DNA from: Devosia sp. 1566
Lineage (GTDB): Bacteria > Pseudomonadota > Alphaproteobacteria > Rhizobiales > Devosiaceae
Direction: 5' to 3'
DNA: 64,000 bases
Assembly (NCBI RefSeq): GCF_004005995.1
Contig: NZ_CP034767.1
Location: 1-64,000, forward strand
Part shown: positions 19,476 through 28,564 of the stretch, piece after piece
Numbering within the stretch: the stretch's first letter is position 1
Layout of the letters: every line of letters starts with the position of its first letter
The notes under the pieces: model-generated
What the model was told of the DNA's origin: nothing
What the model saw: the letters and a program-made list of their open reading frames with translations, nothing else
Databases searched by the model: none
Made by a program: the position numbers and the translations under genes

Positions 19476-20255
19476 TCAGCCGACGACGTGCAGAGGCATC
19501 AGCCGGACCCTGGCAGGATTAGCGCTCACTTGCTCGACAATGCCGTGGGCCAGTAGGCGCCGCATCAGCCCCTTGCCGCCGCTTAGGCGCTTGAAGAGTT
19601 GCGGGTTAGCCTGGGCGAGCCTCGAGCCGATCTGGCCCGGATCGGCCCGGCCCGTGGCGTTATCGCTCAGCGCCCGCACAAGATTGGTCAGCTCGTCACG
19701 GTCTGTTGCAGAAAGCGCGGTCAGCCCCTTGGCACGGGGAGGAGCTGCCGGTTTCTGGGGCGCGGGAGCGGACTTGGTAGCGGCAGGCGCTAAGGGGGTG
19801 ACGGCCCCCCTAGCCACCGGGGCACTTGCGCAATCCTCTTCGGGTAAACAGGTGAACCCAGTGCAGCCGGCGCGAAAGGCTTGCGGCGCCTTAGCCGTCC
19901 CAAAGCCCAATACGTCCAGTCCCATGTCGCGCAGATGCAGCGCCAAGGGGGTGAAATCGCGGTCATTGCTGACGAGAGCGATGGTGTCGACTTGCCCACG
20001 ATGCGCCAGGTTCATGGCCTCGATGGCAAGGCGGATATCGGCGGAGTTCTTGCCCTTGCCCAGGCTTGGTTGCAGCACCAGCATCAAGCCGTGCCTGCTG
20101 GCTTCAGCCCGCCAGGGCCCCAGCGTCGGCTCGGCGAAATCACCCACGGCCTTGGCAGTGGTCACCTGGCCGCGCTGCGCCAGTTGCGAGAGCACTGGCT
20201 CAATGCAGCCTGCGCCGATGTTTTCCGCATCAAACAGCACAGCGATCTGCCGCAT
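19476..20255 (-). CDS. NYN domain protein with OST-HTH/LOTUS-like C-terminus
   Basis: A 259-aa protein. The N-terminal NYN (PIN-like) domain shows the expected acidic residues: LFDAENIG, GKNSADIRLAIEAM and LVSNDRDFTPLA. A Pro/Ala-rich linker (about 140-180) leads to a C-terminal winged-helix segment of the OST-HTH/LOTUS type found in bacterial NYN proteins. Such proteins are thought to be RNA-binding nucleases, but targets are mostly unknown. Function here is inferred from domain architecture only. Confidence 0.85.
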   Translation of the reverse strand: MRQIAVLFDAENIGAGCIEPVLSQLAQRGQVTTAKAVGDFAEPTLGPWRAEASRHGLMLVLQPSLGKGKNSADIRLAIEAMNLAHRGQVDTIALVSNDRDFTPLALHLRDMGLDVLGFGTAKAPQAFRAGCTGFTCLPEEDCASAPVARGAVTPLAPAATKSAPAPQKPAAPPRAKGLTALSATDRDELTNLVRALSDNATGRADPGQIGSRLAQANPQLFKRLSGGKGLMRRLLAHGIVEQVSANPARVRLMPLHVVG

Positions 20256-20335
20256 AATCGTCCCCCCAGCCCCGGCCGCAGGCTAGCGCAGGGGCTCTCT
20301 CCAGAGCCTCTCCAAATTGCCTGCAATTGCGCGGA

Positions 20336-21046
20336 TCAGGCGCCGGAGCGGCGGGGGGTGAGGCCATGCATGAACAGGTGCTCGAGAAAGCGCGCGGCAT
20401 CCTCGAAGCGCCCTTCGCCACCACGGGCGGGTCCGAGGACGGCGCGCACCTGCACGTCGAAATCGGCGTAATGCTGGGTGGTCGCCCAGATCGAAAAGAT
20501 CAGGTGATAGGGATCAGTGCGCGCGAGCTTGCCCTGGTCCATCCAGCTCAGCAGCACCTGGGCTTTTTCGTCGACGAGGTTCTTGAGGTCGACCTCGATC
20601 ATTTCGATGATCCGCGGCGCGCCCTGCAGCATCTCATTGGCAAAGAGCCGGCTTTCGCGCGGAAAGTCGCGCGCCATTTCGAGCTTGCGTCTTATATAGG
20701 AGCGGATCTCGGGGAACGGGTCTCCCGCCGCATCCATCTCGCGCAGGGGCGCGAGCCAAGTCTGCAACAGCGCCGCAATCAGGCGGCGATGGATCTCTTC
20801 CTTGCGCGGAAAGTAATACAGTAGGTTGGGCTTGCTCATCCCCGCAACCTCGGCGATCTGGTCGATCGTGGCGCCGCGAAAGCCATGCAGCGAAAACACA
20901 TCCAGCGCGGCTTCCAGGATAATATCGTGCTTTTCACGCTGGATCCGCGTCAGCGGCCGGCTGGGCTTGGCGCCTGGGCCGGCTGCCGCGATCTGCCCAT
21001 CGGCACCAGCGGCAGGCGCAAGATTTTTCGCGTCGGGGGGCGGCAT
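20336..21046 (-). CDS. rutR: TetR family regulator, RutR-like (pyrimidine catabolism)
   Basis: A 236-aa regulator: N-terminal HTH (ALDVFSLHGFRGATIDQIAEVAGMSKPNLLYYF), then a ligand domain with RutR-like segments (RLFANEMLQGAP, DQGKLARTDPYHLIFSIWATTQHYADF). E. coli RutR senses uracil and represses pyrimidine catabolism genes. ATG 21046 was chosen; the upstream TTG at 21097 would place the operator-like palindrome inside the coding region. It is divergent from the aminotransferase gene. The symbol rests on family resemblance, context and the operator. Confidence 0.82.
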   Translation of the reverse strand: MPPPDAKNLAPAAGADGQIAAAGPGAKPSRPLTRIQREKHDIILEAALDVFSLHGFRGATIDQIAEVAGMSKPNLLYYFPRKEEIHRRLIAALLQTWLAPLREMDAAGDPFPEIRSYIRRKLEMARDFPRESRLFANEMLQGAPRIIEMIEVDLKNLVDEKAQVLLSWMDQGKLARTDPYHLIFSIWATTQHYADFDVQVRAVLGPARGGEGRFEDAARFLEHLFMHGLTPRRSGA

Positions 21047-21081
21047 TTTGGCCTTGCGGGAAGTTCTGGGAGTGCTAACGT

Positions 21082-21097
21082 TTTTCCATATGGTCAA
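21082..21097 (+). promoter_or_regulatory. RutR-box-like operator between rutR and the aminotransferase gene
   Basis: TTTTCCA-TA-TGGTCAA matches TTGACCA-NN-TGGTCAA at 12 of 14 positions with one perfect half-site. It lies 36 bases before the rutR start and 72 before the aminotransferase start, so it could control both the regulator and the catabolic operon. Confidence 0.62.
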
Positions 21098-21168
21098 AAT
21101 TCTTGGGTTCGCCGGGCCACGTCAAGAGCTAAAAGCGCGCACCGAGTTGGTTCTTGGAGGAGTTAGCC

Positions 21169-22500
21169 GTGGCGTCAACGTCCAGCAGCAGAGCGCCCAA
21201 TGATCTGAGTGCGTTCTGGATGCCGTTTACCGCCAACCGGCAATTCAAGAAAGCGCCCCGCATGCTCGTTGGGGCCAAGGACATGCACTACACCACCGCC
21301 GATGGCCGCCAGATTCTCGATGGCACGGCCGGGCTCTGGTGCGTCAATGCCGGTCACGCCCGCCCCCGCATCGTGGAAGCGATCGGCAACCAGGCCGCCG
21401 AACTCGATTATGCGCCCGCCTTCCAGATGGGGCATCCCAAGGCTTTTGAACTGGCGAGCCGCCTCGTCGACCTCGCGCCCGAAGGGCTCGACCATGTGCT
21501 CTACACCAATTCGGGTTCTGAATCGGTGGAAACCGCCCTCAAAGTGGCTCTGGCCTACCACCGCGTGCGCGGCGAAGGCAGCCGCACCCGCTTGATCGGT
21601 CGCGAGCGGGGCTATCACGGCGTCAATTTCGGCGGCATCTCGGTGGGCGGCATCGTCACCAACCGCAAGATGTTCGGCACGCTGCTGGCGGGGGTCGATC
21701 ATCTGCCCCACACCCATAACCTGCAGAAAAATGCCTTCAGCAATGGCTTGCCCCCGCATGGCATGGAACTGGCCGACGAGCTCGAGCGCATCGTGGCCCT
21801 CCATGATGCCTCCACCATTGCGGCGGTGATCGTTGAGCCGGTGGCGGGCTCGACCGGCGTCTTGATCCCGCCCGCCGGCTATCTGCAGCGCCTGCGCGAG
21901 ATCACGAAGAAGCACGGCATCCTGCTGATCTTTGACGAGGTGATCACTGGTTACGGACGGCTGGGCACGCCCTTTGCCGCCGATTACTTCGGGGTGACGC
22001 CTGATATCATGGTCACGGCCAAGGGCCTCACCAATGGCGTTATTCCGATGGGCGCGGTGCTGGTTTCCGCCGAAATCCACGACGCCTTCATGGCCGGGCC
22101 GGAAAACGCCATCGAGCTGTTCCATGGCTATACCTATTCGGGCAATCCCATCGCCTGCGCCGCCGCGCTCGCCACGCTGGAAACTTACCGGGAAGAAGGG
22201 CTGCTGACGCGCGGGGCGGAACTGGCCCCCTATTTCGCCGAGGCGCTGCATTCGCTGCGCGGCGAGCCGCATGTGATCGATATCCGCAATATCGGACTGG
22301 TTGGCGCCGTCGAGCTCGAGCCCATCGCCGGCAGCCCGACCAAGCGGGCCTTCTCGGCCTTTATCAAGGCATTCGAAAGCGGCTATCTGATCCGCACCAC
22401 AGGGGACATCATTGCGCTGAGCCCACCCCTCATCATTTCGCGCGACCAGATCGAGGAACTGGTGGATGGATTGCGCACAGTTTTGCGGAGCATCGAATAA
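21169..22500 (+). CDS. Omega-amino acid:pyruvate aminotransferase (class III; beta-alanine step)
   Basis: PLP enzyme expected to convert beta-alanine plus pyruvate to malonate semialdehyde plus alanine. The GTG 21169 start follows GGAGGAG and gives 443 aa. The N-terminus [12 protein letters not shown] is typical of omega-amino acid:pyruvate transaminases. Other signs are [12 protein letters not shown] for phosphate binding, [11 protein letters not shown] with the PLP Asp, and the Schiff-base Lys285 in TAKGLTNG. The stop overlaps the mmsA start by one base (TAATG). The beta-alanine assignment rests on family and context. Confidence 0.92.
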   Translation: MASTSSSRAPNDLSAFWMPFTANRQFKKAPRMLVGAKDMHYTTADGRQILDGTAGLWCVNAGHARPRIVEAIGNQAAELDYAPAFQMGHPKAFELASRLVDLAPEGLDHVLYTNSGSESVETALKVALAYHRVRGEGSRTRLIGRERGYHGVNFGGISVGGIVTNRKMFGTLLAGVDHLPHTHNLQKNAFSNGLPPHGMELADELERIVALHDASTIAAVIVEPVAGSTGVLIPPAGYLQRLREITKKHGILLIFDEVITGYGRLGTPFAADYFGVTPDIMVTAKGLTNGVIPMGAVLVSAEIHDAFMAGPENAIELFHGYTYSGNPIACAAALATLETYREEGLLTRGAELAPYFAEALHSLRGEPHVIDIRNIGLVGAVELEPIAGSPTKRAFSAFIKAFESGYLIRTTGDIIALSPPLIISRDQIEELVDGLRTVLRSIE

Positions 22501-23993
22501 TGCGGCTGATCGAAAACGCCGTAGCAGGCAAGCGCTACATTTCCAGCGGCCGGCGTGTGCCGGTGTTCAATCCGGCCACGGGCGAACAATCGGCCGAACT
22601 GCCGCTGTCGACCCCCAACGAGCTCGATGCTGCGGTGCAGGCCGCCAAGGCCGCGCAGCCCGTTTGGGGCAATACCCCGCCCATGAAGCGGGCGCGCATC
22701 ATGTTCCGCTACAAGGCCCTGCTCGACCAGCATGCCGATGAGCTGGCGCGCGAAATTTCGCGTGAGCACGGCAAGGTGCATGACGATGCGCTGGGGGAAG
22801 TGGCGCGCGGCATTGATTGCGTCGAATTTGCCTGCGGCATTCCCCAACTGCTCAAGGGCGAGTTCTCGCGCAATGTGGGCCCGGCGATCGACTCCTATTC
22901 CGAGCGCCAGCCGCTCGGCGTCGTGGCGGGCATCACCCCGTTCAACTTCCCGGCCATGGTGCCGATGTGGATGTATCCAGCGGCCATTGCCTGCGGCAAC
23001 ACCTTTATCCTCAAGCCCTCCGAGCGCGATCCTTCAGCCTCGATGCTGGCCTGGAACCTCTTCATGGATGCGGGTCTGCCTGAAGGGGTGTTCAATATCG
23101 TCCATGGCGACAAGGAAATTGTCGACGCCATTCTCGATCATCCCGACATCAAGGCGGTGAGCTTTGTCGGCTCTACTCCGATCGCCGAATATGTGTATCG
23201 CCGCGGTACGGCGGCGGGCAAGCGCATGCAGGCGCTGGGCGGGGCCAAGAACCACATGGTGGTGATGCCCGATGCCGATCTCGACCAGGCGGCCGACGCG
23301 CTGATGGGCGCTGGTTACGGCTCGGCCGGCGAGCGCTGCATGGCCGTTTCGGTGGCGGTGCCCGTGGGCAAGGAAACTGGCGACGCGCTGATCGCCAAGC
23401 TCAAGCCGCGGGTCGAAGCGCTCAAGATCGGCCCAGCAACCGACGCCGATGCGCAAATGGGCCCGGTGGTGACCAAGGCCCATCGCGACAAGATCATCGG
23501 CTATATCGACTCTGGCGTCGAGCAGGGCGCCGAGCTCGTGGTCGATGGGCGCAACTTCTCGCTCCAGGGCTATGAAGGCGGCTATTATGTCGGGGGGACC
23601 TTGTTCGACAATGTGACCCGCGACATGACCATCTACAAGGAAGAGATCTTCGGGCCGGTGCTCTCGGTGGTGCGCGCGGCGGACTATGCCGAGGCAGTCG
23701 ATCTCATCAACAGCCACGAATTTGGCAATGGCACCGCGATCTTCACCCGCGATGGCGATGCGGCGCGCGAATTTGCCGACAAGATCGAGGTGGGCATGGT
23801 CGGCGTCAATGTGCCAATCCCGGTGCCGGTCGCCTATCATTCCTTTGGCGGCTGGAAGCGCTCGCTCTTTGGCGACCATGCCATTTACGGTCCAGAAGGC
23901 GTTCACTTCTATACCCGCCTCAAGACCGTGACCACCCGCTGGCCCGCCGGCATCAAGGGTGGCGCCGAGTTCTCCTTCCCCAGCGTCAAATAA
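22500..23993 (+). CDS. mmsA: CoA-acylating methylmalonate/malonate semialdehyde dehydrogenase
   Basis: Oxidises malonate semialdehyde (from uracil) or methylmalonate semialdehyde (from thymine) to acetyl- or propionyl-CoA. The 497-aa aldehyde dehydrogenase carries the MmsA-type signatures [26 protein letters not shown] and the nucleophile Cys280 in [11 protein letters not shown]. The usual general-base Glu of hydrolytic aldehyde dehydrogenases is replaced by GGAKNHMVV, as in CoA-dependent members. It is translationally coupled to the aminotransferase and followed after 13 bases by the amidohydrolase gene. Confidence 0.95.
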   Translation: MRLIENAVAGKRYISSGRRVPVFNPATGEQSAELPLSTPNELDAAVQAAKAAQPVWGNTPPMKRARIMFRYKALLDQHADELAREISREHGKVHDDALGEVARGIDCVEFACGIPQLLKGEFSRNVGPAIDSYSERQPLGVVAGITPFNFPAMVPMWMYPAAIACGNTFILKPSERDPSASMLAWNLFMDAGLPEGVFNIVHGDKEIVDAILDHPDIKAVSFVGSTPIAEYVYRRGTAAGKRMQALGGAKNHMVVMPDADLDQAADALMGAGYGSAGERCMAVSVAVPVGKETGDALIAKLKPRVEALKIGPATDADAQMGPVVTKAHRDKIIGYIDSGVEQGAELVVDGRNFSLQGYEGGYYVGGTLFDNVTRDMTIYKEEIFGPVLSVVRAADYAEAVDLINSHEFGNGTAIFTRDGDAAREFADKIEVGMVGVNVPIPVPVAYHSFGGWKRSLFGDHAIYGPEGVHFYTRLKTVTTRWPAGIKGGAEFSFPSVK

Positions 23994-24006
23994 GGAACAC
24001 AACCGC

Positions 24007-25257
24007 ATGCCGTCCCCCGGAGAAAACCTGCGCATCAATGGTGACCGGCTTTGGGACGGCCTGATGGACATGGCCAAGATCGGCCCGGGCGTGGCCGGCG
24101 GCAATAACCGGCAAACCCTGACCGACGAGGACGGGGAAGGGCGGCACCTCTTTGCGCGCTGGTGCGAAGCGGCGGGGCTCACCCTCGGCGTTGACCAGAT
24201 GGGCAATATGTTTGCCACCCGCCCGGGCACCGATCCCGCGGCGCTGCCGGTTTACATCGGCTCACACCTCGATACCCAGCCCACCGGCGGCAAGTTCGAT
24301 GGCGTGCTCGGCGTTCTGGCCGGGCTCGAAGTGGTGCGCTCGCTCAACGACCTCAACATCGCCACCCGCCATCCGATCGTCGTGACCAACTGGGCTAATG
24401 AGGAAGGGGCGCGCTTTGCTCCGGCCATGCTGGGTTCGGGCGTGTTTGCCGGCATCCATACGCTCGACTATGCCTATGCGCGGCGGGATGGCGAGGGCAA
24501 GAGCTATGGTGACGAACTCAAACGCATCGGCTGGCTGGGCGACGAAGAGGTAGGCGCGCGCCCCATGCATGCCTATTTCGAATACCACATCGAACAGGGC
24601 CCGATCCTTGAGGCCCAAAACAAGCAGATCGGCGTCGTCACCCACTGCCAGGGTCTGTGGTGGCTCGAATTCACGCTGACGGGTCGGGAAGCCCATACCG
24701 GCTCGACCCCGATGAATATGCGCGTCAATGCCGGGCTGGCGATGGCACGGATCATCGAGATGGTGCAGGCCGTCGCGATGGACAACCAGCCGGGCGCGGT
24801 GGCCGGCGTCGGCCAGGCCCGGTTCTTCCCCAATTCACGCAATGTTCTGCCCGGCAGGGTGGTGTTCACGGTTGATCTGCGCTCGCCCGATCAGACGAAG
24901 CTCGACGCCATGCGGCGCCGGATCGAGGAAGAGGCCGCCAGCATTGCCGCCGCGCTCGGCGTGGGCTGCAGTGTCGAGGATGTCGGCCATTTCGATCCCG
25001 TCACCTTCGCGCCCGAACTGGTGGATCGCGTGCGCAGCGCTGCCGAAAAATTGGGCTATTCGCACATGCCCATTATCTCGGGCGCCGGCCACGACGCCTG
25101 CTGGGCCGCCAAACTGGCGCCCACGACCATGATCATGTGCCCTTGCGTTGATGGCATAAGCCACAACGAAGCCGAGGAAATCAGCCGGGACTGGGCCGCT
25201 GCTGGCGCCGATGTGTTGTTCCACGCCGTGCTCGAAACCGCGGAGATCGCGGACTGA
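24007..25257 (+). CDS. Zn-dependent M20-type amidohydrolase, N-carbamoyl-beta-alanine amidase-like
   Basis: Likely hydrolyses N-carbamoyl-beta-alanine to beta-alanine, CO2 and ammonia, the third step of the reductive pathway. From ATG 24007 (AAGGA upstream) it has 416 aa. Di-metal ligands appear in order: GSHLDTQPTGGKFDGVLGV, NEEGARFAP, EYHIEQGPILE and the C-terminal SGAGHDACWAA with GISHNEAEE. The dimerisation-domain segment GREAHTGSTPM is also present. M20 hydantoinase/carbamoylase relatives (HyuC, AmaB) differ in substrate; hydA next door favours the beta-ureidopropionase role. Confidence 0.92.
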   Translation: MPSPGENLRINGDRLWDGLMDMAKIGPGVAGGNNRQTLTDEDGEGRHLFARWCEAAGLTLGVDQMGNMFATRPGTDPAALPVYIGSHLDTQPTGGKFDGVLGVLAGLEVVRSLNDLNIATRHPIVVTNWANEEGARFAPAMLGSGVFAGIHTLDYAYARRDGEGKSYGDELKRIGWLGDEEVGARPMHAYFEYHIEQGPILEAQNKQIGVVTHCQGLWWLEFTLTGREAHTGSTPMNMRVNAGLAMARIIEMVQAVAMDNQPGAVAGVGQARFFPNSRNVLPGRVVFTVDLRSPDQTKLDAMRRRIEEEAASIAAALGVGCSVEDVGHFDPVTFAPELVDRVRSAAEKLGYSHMPIISGAGHDACWAAKLAPTTMIMCPCVDGISHNEAEEISRDWAAAGADVLFHAVLETAEIAD

Positions 25258-25312
25258 GACATGGCATAGCGATTGCATAGAATCGAAAAGATCGTGCAGG
25301 GGGGATGTGACG

Positions 25313-26764
25313 ATGAGCATAGTCATCAAGAACGGGACGGTGGTTACCGCGGACCTGACCTATAAGGCCGATGTGCTGATCGAGGGGGAGCGCATCATCG
25401 AGATCGGCGCCGATCTCGATGGCGACGAAGTGCTCGACGCCAGTGGCTGCTATGTGATGCCGGGCGGCATCGATCCGCATACCCATCTCGAGATGCCCTT
25501 CATGGGCACCTATTCCGCCGACGATTTTGAAAGCGGCACGCGGGCGGCGCTTGCCGGTGGGACCACCACCGTGGTGGACTTCTGCCTGCCCAGCCCCGGC
25601 CAGTCCCTGCTGGAAGCCCTGCAGATGTGGGACAACAAGACCGGCAAGGCCTCCACCGACTTCGCCTTTCACATGGCCATCACCTGGTGGGACGAGCAGG
25701 TCTGGCGCGAAATGGCCGAGGTGGTGGATCGCGGCATCACCTCCTTCAAGCACTTCATGGCCTATAAGGGCTCGCTGATGGTCAATGACGACGAGATGTT
25801 CTCTTCGTTCAGCCGCTGCGCCGAACTCGGCGCCTTGCCGCTGGTCCATGCGGAAAACGGCGACGTCGTCGCCGCCATGACCCAAAAGCTGCTCGACGCC
25901 GGCAATAACGGCCCCGAGGCCCATGCCTATTCGCGCCCCCCCGAAGTGGAGGGGGAAGCGACCAACCGCGCCATCATGCTGGCCGATATGGCGGGCGTGC
26001 CGCTGTATGTCGTCCATGTCTCGTGCGAGCAGGCCCATGAAGCCATCCGCCGCGCGCGCCAAAAGGGTATGCGGGTTTATGGCGAGCCGCTGGTGCAGCA
26101 CCTGACGCTCGATGAAAGCGAATACGCCAACCCCGATTGGGACCATGCCGCGCGGCGGGTGATGTCGCCCCCGTTCCGCAACAAGCAGCACCAGGATTCC
26201 CTCTGGGCCGGCCTGCAATCGGGCTCGCTGTCGGCGGTAGCCACCGATCACTGCGCCTTCACCACCGCCCAGAAGCGTACCGGCATCGGCGATTTCAGCA
26301 AGATTCCCAATGGCACAGGCGGCCTCGAAGATCGCTTGCCGGTATTGTGGACGGCTGGGGTAAATACCGGGCGCCTGACCATGAACGAATTTGTGGCGGT
26401 GACCTCGACCAATATCGCCAAGATCCTCAACATGTATCCCAAAAAGGGCGCGGTGCTGCCCGGTGCCGATGCGGACTTGGTGGTCTGGGACCCCAAACGA
26501 AGCAAGACCATTTCCGCCCAGCGCCAGCAATCGGTCATCGACTACAATGTGTTCGAGGGCTTTGAAGCCACCGGTCTGCCGCGCTTTGTCTTGAGCCGGG
26601 GCAAGGTGTCGATCAGCGAAGACGAGGTGCGGGCCGAGCCGGGCCACGGCAAGTTCGTGCCGCGCGAGGCCAAGAACCCGGTCAGCCGCGCCCTCTCGCA
26701 ATGGAAGGATCTCGTGGCGCCACGCCGCGTCGAGCGCTCCGGCATTCCCGCGAGCGGCGTCTAG
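25313..26764 (+). CDS. hydA: Dihydropyrimidinase
   Basis: Opens dihydrouracil or dihydrothymine to N-carbamoyl-beta-amino acids. From ATG 25313 (AGGGGGGATG upstream) it has 483 aa. The zinc ligand pair is in PHTHLEMPF, and carboxylated Lys146 is in SFKHFMAYKG. The later His ligands are in PLVHAEN and YVVHVSC, and the catalytic Asp in ATDHCAF. It matches D-hydantoinase/dihydropyrimidinase family length. It is in the operon with the amidohydrolase upstream and the ABC importer 55 bases downstream. Confidence 0.96.
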   Translation: MSIVIKNGTVVTADLTYKADVLIEGERIIEIGADLDGDEVLDASGCYVMPGGIDPHTHLEMPFMGTYSADDFESGTRAALAGGTTTVVDFCLPSPGQSLLEALQMWDNKTGKASTDFAFHMAITWWDEQVWREMAEVVDRGITSFKHFMAYKGSLMVNDDEMFSSFSRCAELGALPLVHAENGDVVAAMTQKLLDAGNNGPEAHAYSRPPEVEGEATNRAIMLADMAGVPLYVVHVSCEQAHEAIRRARQKGMRVYGEPLVQHLTLDESEYANPDWDHAARRVMSPPFRNKQHQDSLWAGLQSGSLSAVATDHCAFTTAQKRTGIGDFSKIPNGTGGLEDRLPVLWTAGVNTGRLTMNEFVAVTSTNIAKILNMYPKKGAVLPGADADLVVWDPKRSKTISAQRQQSVIDYNVFEGFEATGLPRFVLSRGKVSISEDEVRAEPGHGKFVPREAKNPVSRALSQWKDLVAPRRVERSGIPASGV

Positions 26765-26819
26765 CCATGGCGACAATGCTCTTCAAACCCACTCGCTTTA
26801 AGCACTAGAGGGCCAACTC

Positions 26820-27659
26820 TTGTCCGTGTTGTCTGCTGCACCCGCCATTTCTTCTCCCACGGCTTTGCAGTCGGCACCCGTTGTCTCAGCGCGCGGATTG
26901 GGGCTGATGTTCAAGACCAATGATGGTCCGGTCCATGCCCTGTCCAATGTCGATCTCGATATCGGCAAGGGCGATTTCGTTTCCTTTATCGGCCCGTCGG
27001 GCTGCGGCAAGACGACGTTTCTGCGCACCATTGCCGATCTGGAACAGCCCACATCGGGCACGCTCACCATCAATGGGCAAACTCCCGAACAAGCGCGCAA
27101 GAGCCGCGCTTATGGCTATGTGTTCCAGGCCCCCGCGCTCTACCCCTGGCGCACGATCGAAAAGAACGTCGCGCTGCCGCTCGAGATCATGGGCTATTCC
27201 GCGGCCCAGCAGCGCGAACGCATCACCCGCACGTTGGAGCTGGTGAATCTGACGGGCTTTGCCGGCAAATTCCCCTGGCAGTTGTCGGGCGGCATGCAGC
27301 AGCGCGCTTCGATCGCCCGGGCACTGGCGTTCGACGCTGACCTCTTGCTGATGGACGAGCCCTTCGGCGCGCTCGACGAAATCGTTCGCGACCACCTCAA
27401 TTCCGAACTGCTCAAGCTTTGGCAACGCACCGGCAAGACCATCTGCTTTGTCACCCACTCCATCCCCGAGGCGGTGTACCTGTCGACCCGGATCGTCGTG
27501 ATGTCGCCCCGCCCCGGGCGGGTGACCGAGGTGATCGTCTCGACCCTCCCCCGCGAGCGCCCGCTCGACATCCGCGAAAGCCCCGAGTTCCTCCAGATCG
27601 CCGCGCGGGTGCGCGACGGTCTGCGCGCGGGCCATTCCTATGACGAGGTCATGGTCTGA
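26820..27659 (+). CDS. ABC transporter ATP-binding protein (nitrate/Thi-type; pyrimidine locus)
   Basis: Energising subunit of an importer of the NitT/TauT/ThiXYZ group. The 279-aa protein has Walker A GPSGCGKTT, Q-loop VFQAPALYPWRT, signature LSGGMQQR, Walker B LLLMDEPFGALDE and the H-loop THSIPEAVYLS. The start is a TTG at 26820; a GTG six bases on is equally possible. The next gene starts inside its stop codon (TGATG). Placement after hydA suggests uptake of a pyrimidine or a breakdown intermediate. Confidence 0.9.
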   Translation: MSVLSAAPAISSPTALQSAPVVSARGLGLMFKTNDGPVHALSNVDLDIGKGDFVSFIGPSGCGKTTFLRTIADLEQPTSGTLTINGQTPEQARKSRAYGYVFQAPALYPWRTIEKNVALPLEIMGYSAAQQRERITRTLELVNLTGFAGKFPWQLSGGMQQRASIARALAFDADLLLMDEPFGALDEIVRDHLNSELLKLWQRTGKTICFVTHSIPEAVYLSTRIVVMSPRPGRVTEVIVSTLPRERPLDIRESPEFLQIAARVRDGLRAGHSYDEVMV

Positions 27660-28564
27660 TGGGGCGCCTGCAGCAAGCTTTGCCCGTTCTGGCTGTGCTG
27701 CTGATGCTGGTCCTCGCCTGGTATGGCGCTGCCATCGCAATGAATGCCGCCTGGCAAAATGATGTGAACCGGCGCGCCGGCATCGAGACCGTGCCGGCGA
27801 CCGACTTCGTCTTGGCCACTTGGAACCAGGAAAAGCCGGTTCTGCCCACGCCACATCAGGTGCTAGGCGAATTGTGGAATTCGACGGCACTGGTGGCGCC
27901 CAACAAGCCGCGCAGCCTGCTGTTTCATGCCTGGGTGACCTTTTCGGCGACCGGCTTGGGCTTTGTCATGGGCAGCCTGCTTGGCATTGGGCTGGCCATT
28001 GCCATTGTTCACAGCGAAGCCACCAGCCGCTCGCTGATGCCCTGGATCGTGGCGAGCCAGACCATTCCCATTCTGGCGCTGGCGCCGCTGATCGTGGTCA
28101 TTGGCTTCAACATCTTCACCGGCAGCCTGGGTCTGCCGACCGATCCGGCGCGGCTGCTGTCCAAGGCGATCATCTCGGCCTATCTCAGCTTTTTCCCCGT
28201 GACCGTAGGCATGGTCAAAGGGCTGCGCTCCCCCGAAGCCATCCAGCTTGACCTGATGCGCACCTACCATGCCTCGCGGGCGCAAACCTTTTGGAAGCTG
28301 CGCTGGCCGGCGGCGGTGCCGTTCTTGTTTGCTTCGCTCAAGGTGGGCGTGGCCGCGAGCCTTGTCGGGGCCATCGTGGGCGAATTGCCGACCGGTGCCG
28401 TCGCGGGCCTGGGCGCACGCCTTCTCGCCGGATCCTATTACAGCCAGACCGTCCAGATCTGGGCGGCGCTGGTCGCCGCCTCGATCCTCGCGGCGCTGCT
28501 GATCCTCATTGTCGGCTGGGTCGAGGCGCTGGTCGCCCGTCGCATGGGGGTGCGCGCGCCATGA
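27659..28564 (+). CDS. ABC transporter permease (pyrimidine locus)
   Basis: Inner-membrane permease of 301 aa with an N-terminal helix (about 5-30), a periplasmic loop and five or six further helices. The cytoplasmic EAA-like loop for ATPase contact reads DLMRTYHASRAQTFWKLRWPAAVPFLFASL. It is related to ThiX/SsuC-type permeases. Its ATG overlaps the ATPase stop by one base and its TGA overlaps the next ATG by four, so the three are translationally coupled. The second permease suggests a heterodimeric channel. Confidence 0.9.
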   Translation: MGRLQQALPVLAVLLMLVLAWYGAAIAMNAAWQNDVNRRAGIETVPATDFVLATWNQEKPVLPTPHQVLGELWNSTALVAPNKPRSLLFHAWVTFSATGLGFVMGSLLGIGLAIAIVHSEATSRSLMPWIVASQTIPILALAPLIVVIGFNIFTGSLGLPTDPARLLSKAIISAYLSFFPVTVGMVKGLRSPEAIQLDLMRTYHASRAQTFWKLRWPAAVPFLFASLKVGVAASLVGAIVGELPTGAVAGLGARLLAGSYYSQTVQIWAALVAASILAALLILIVGWVEALVARRMGVRAP

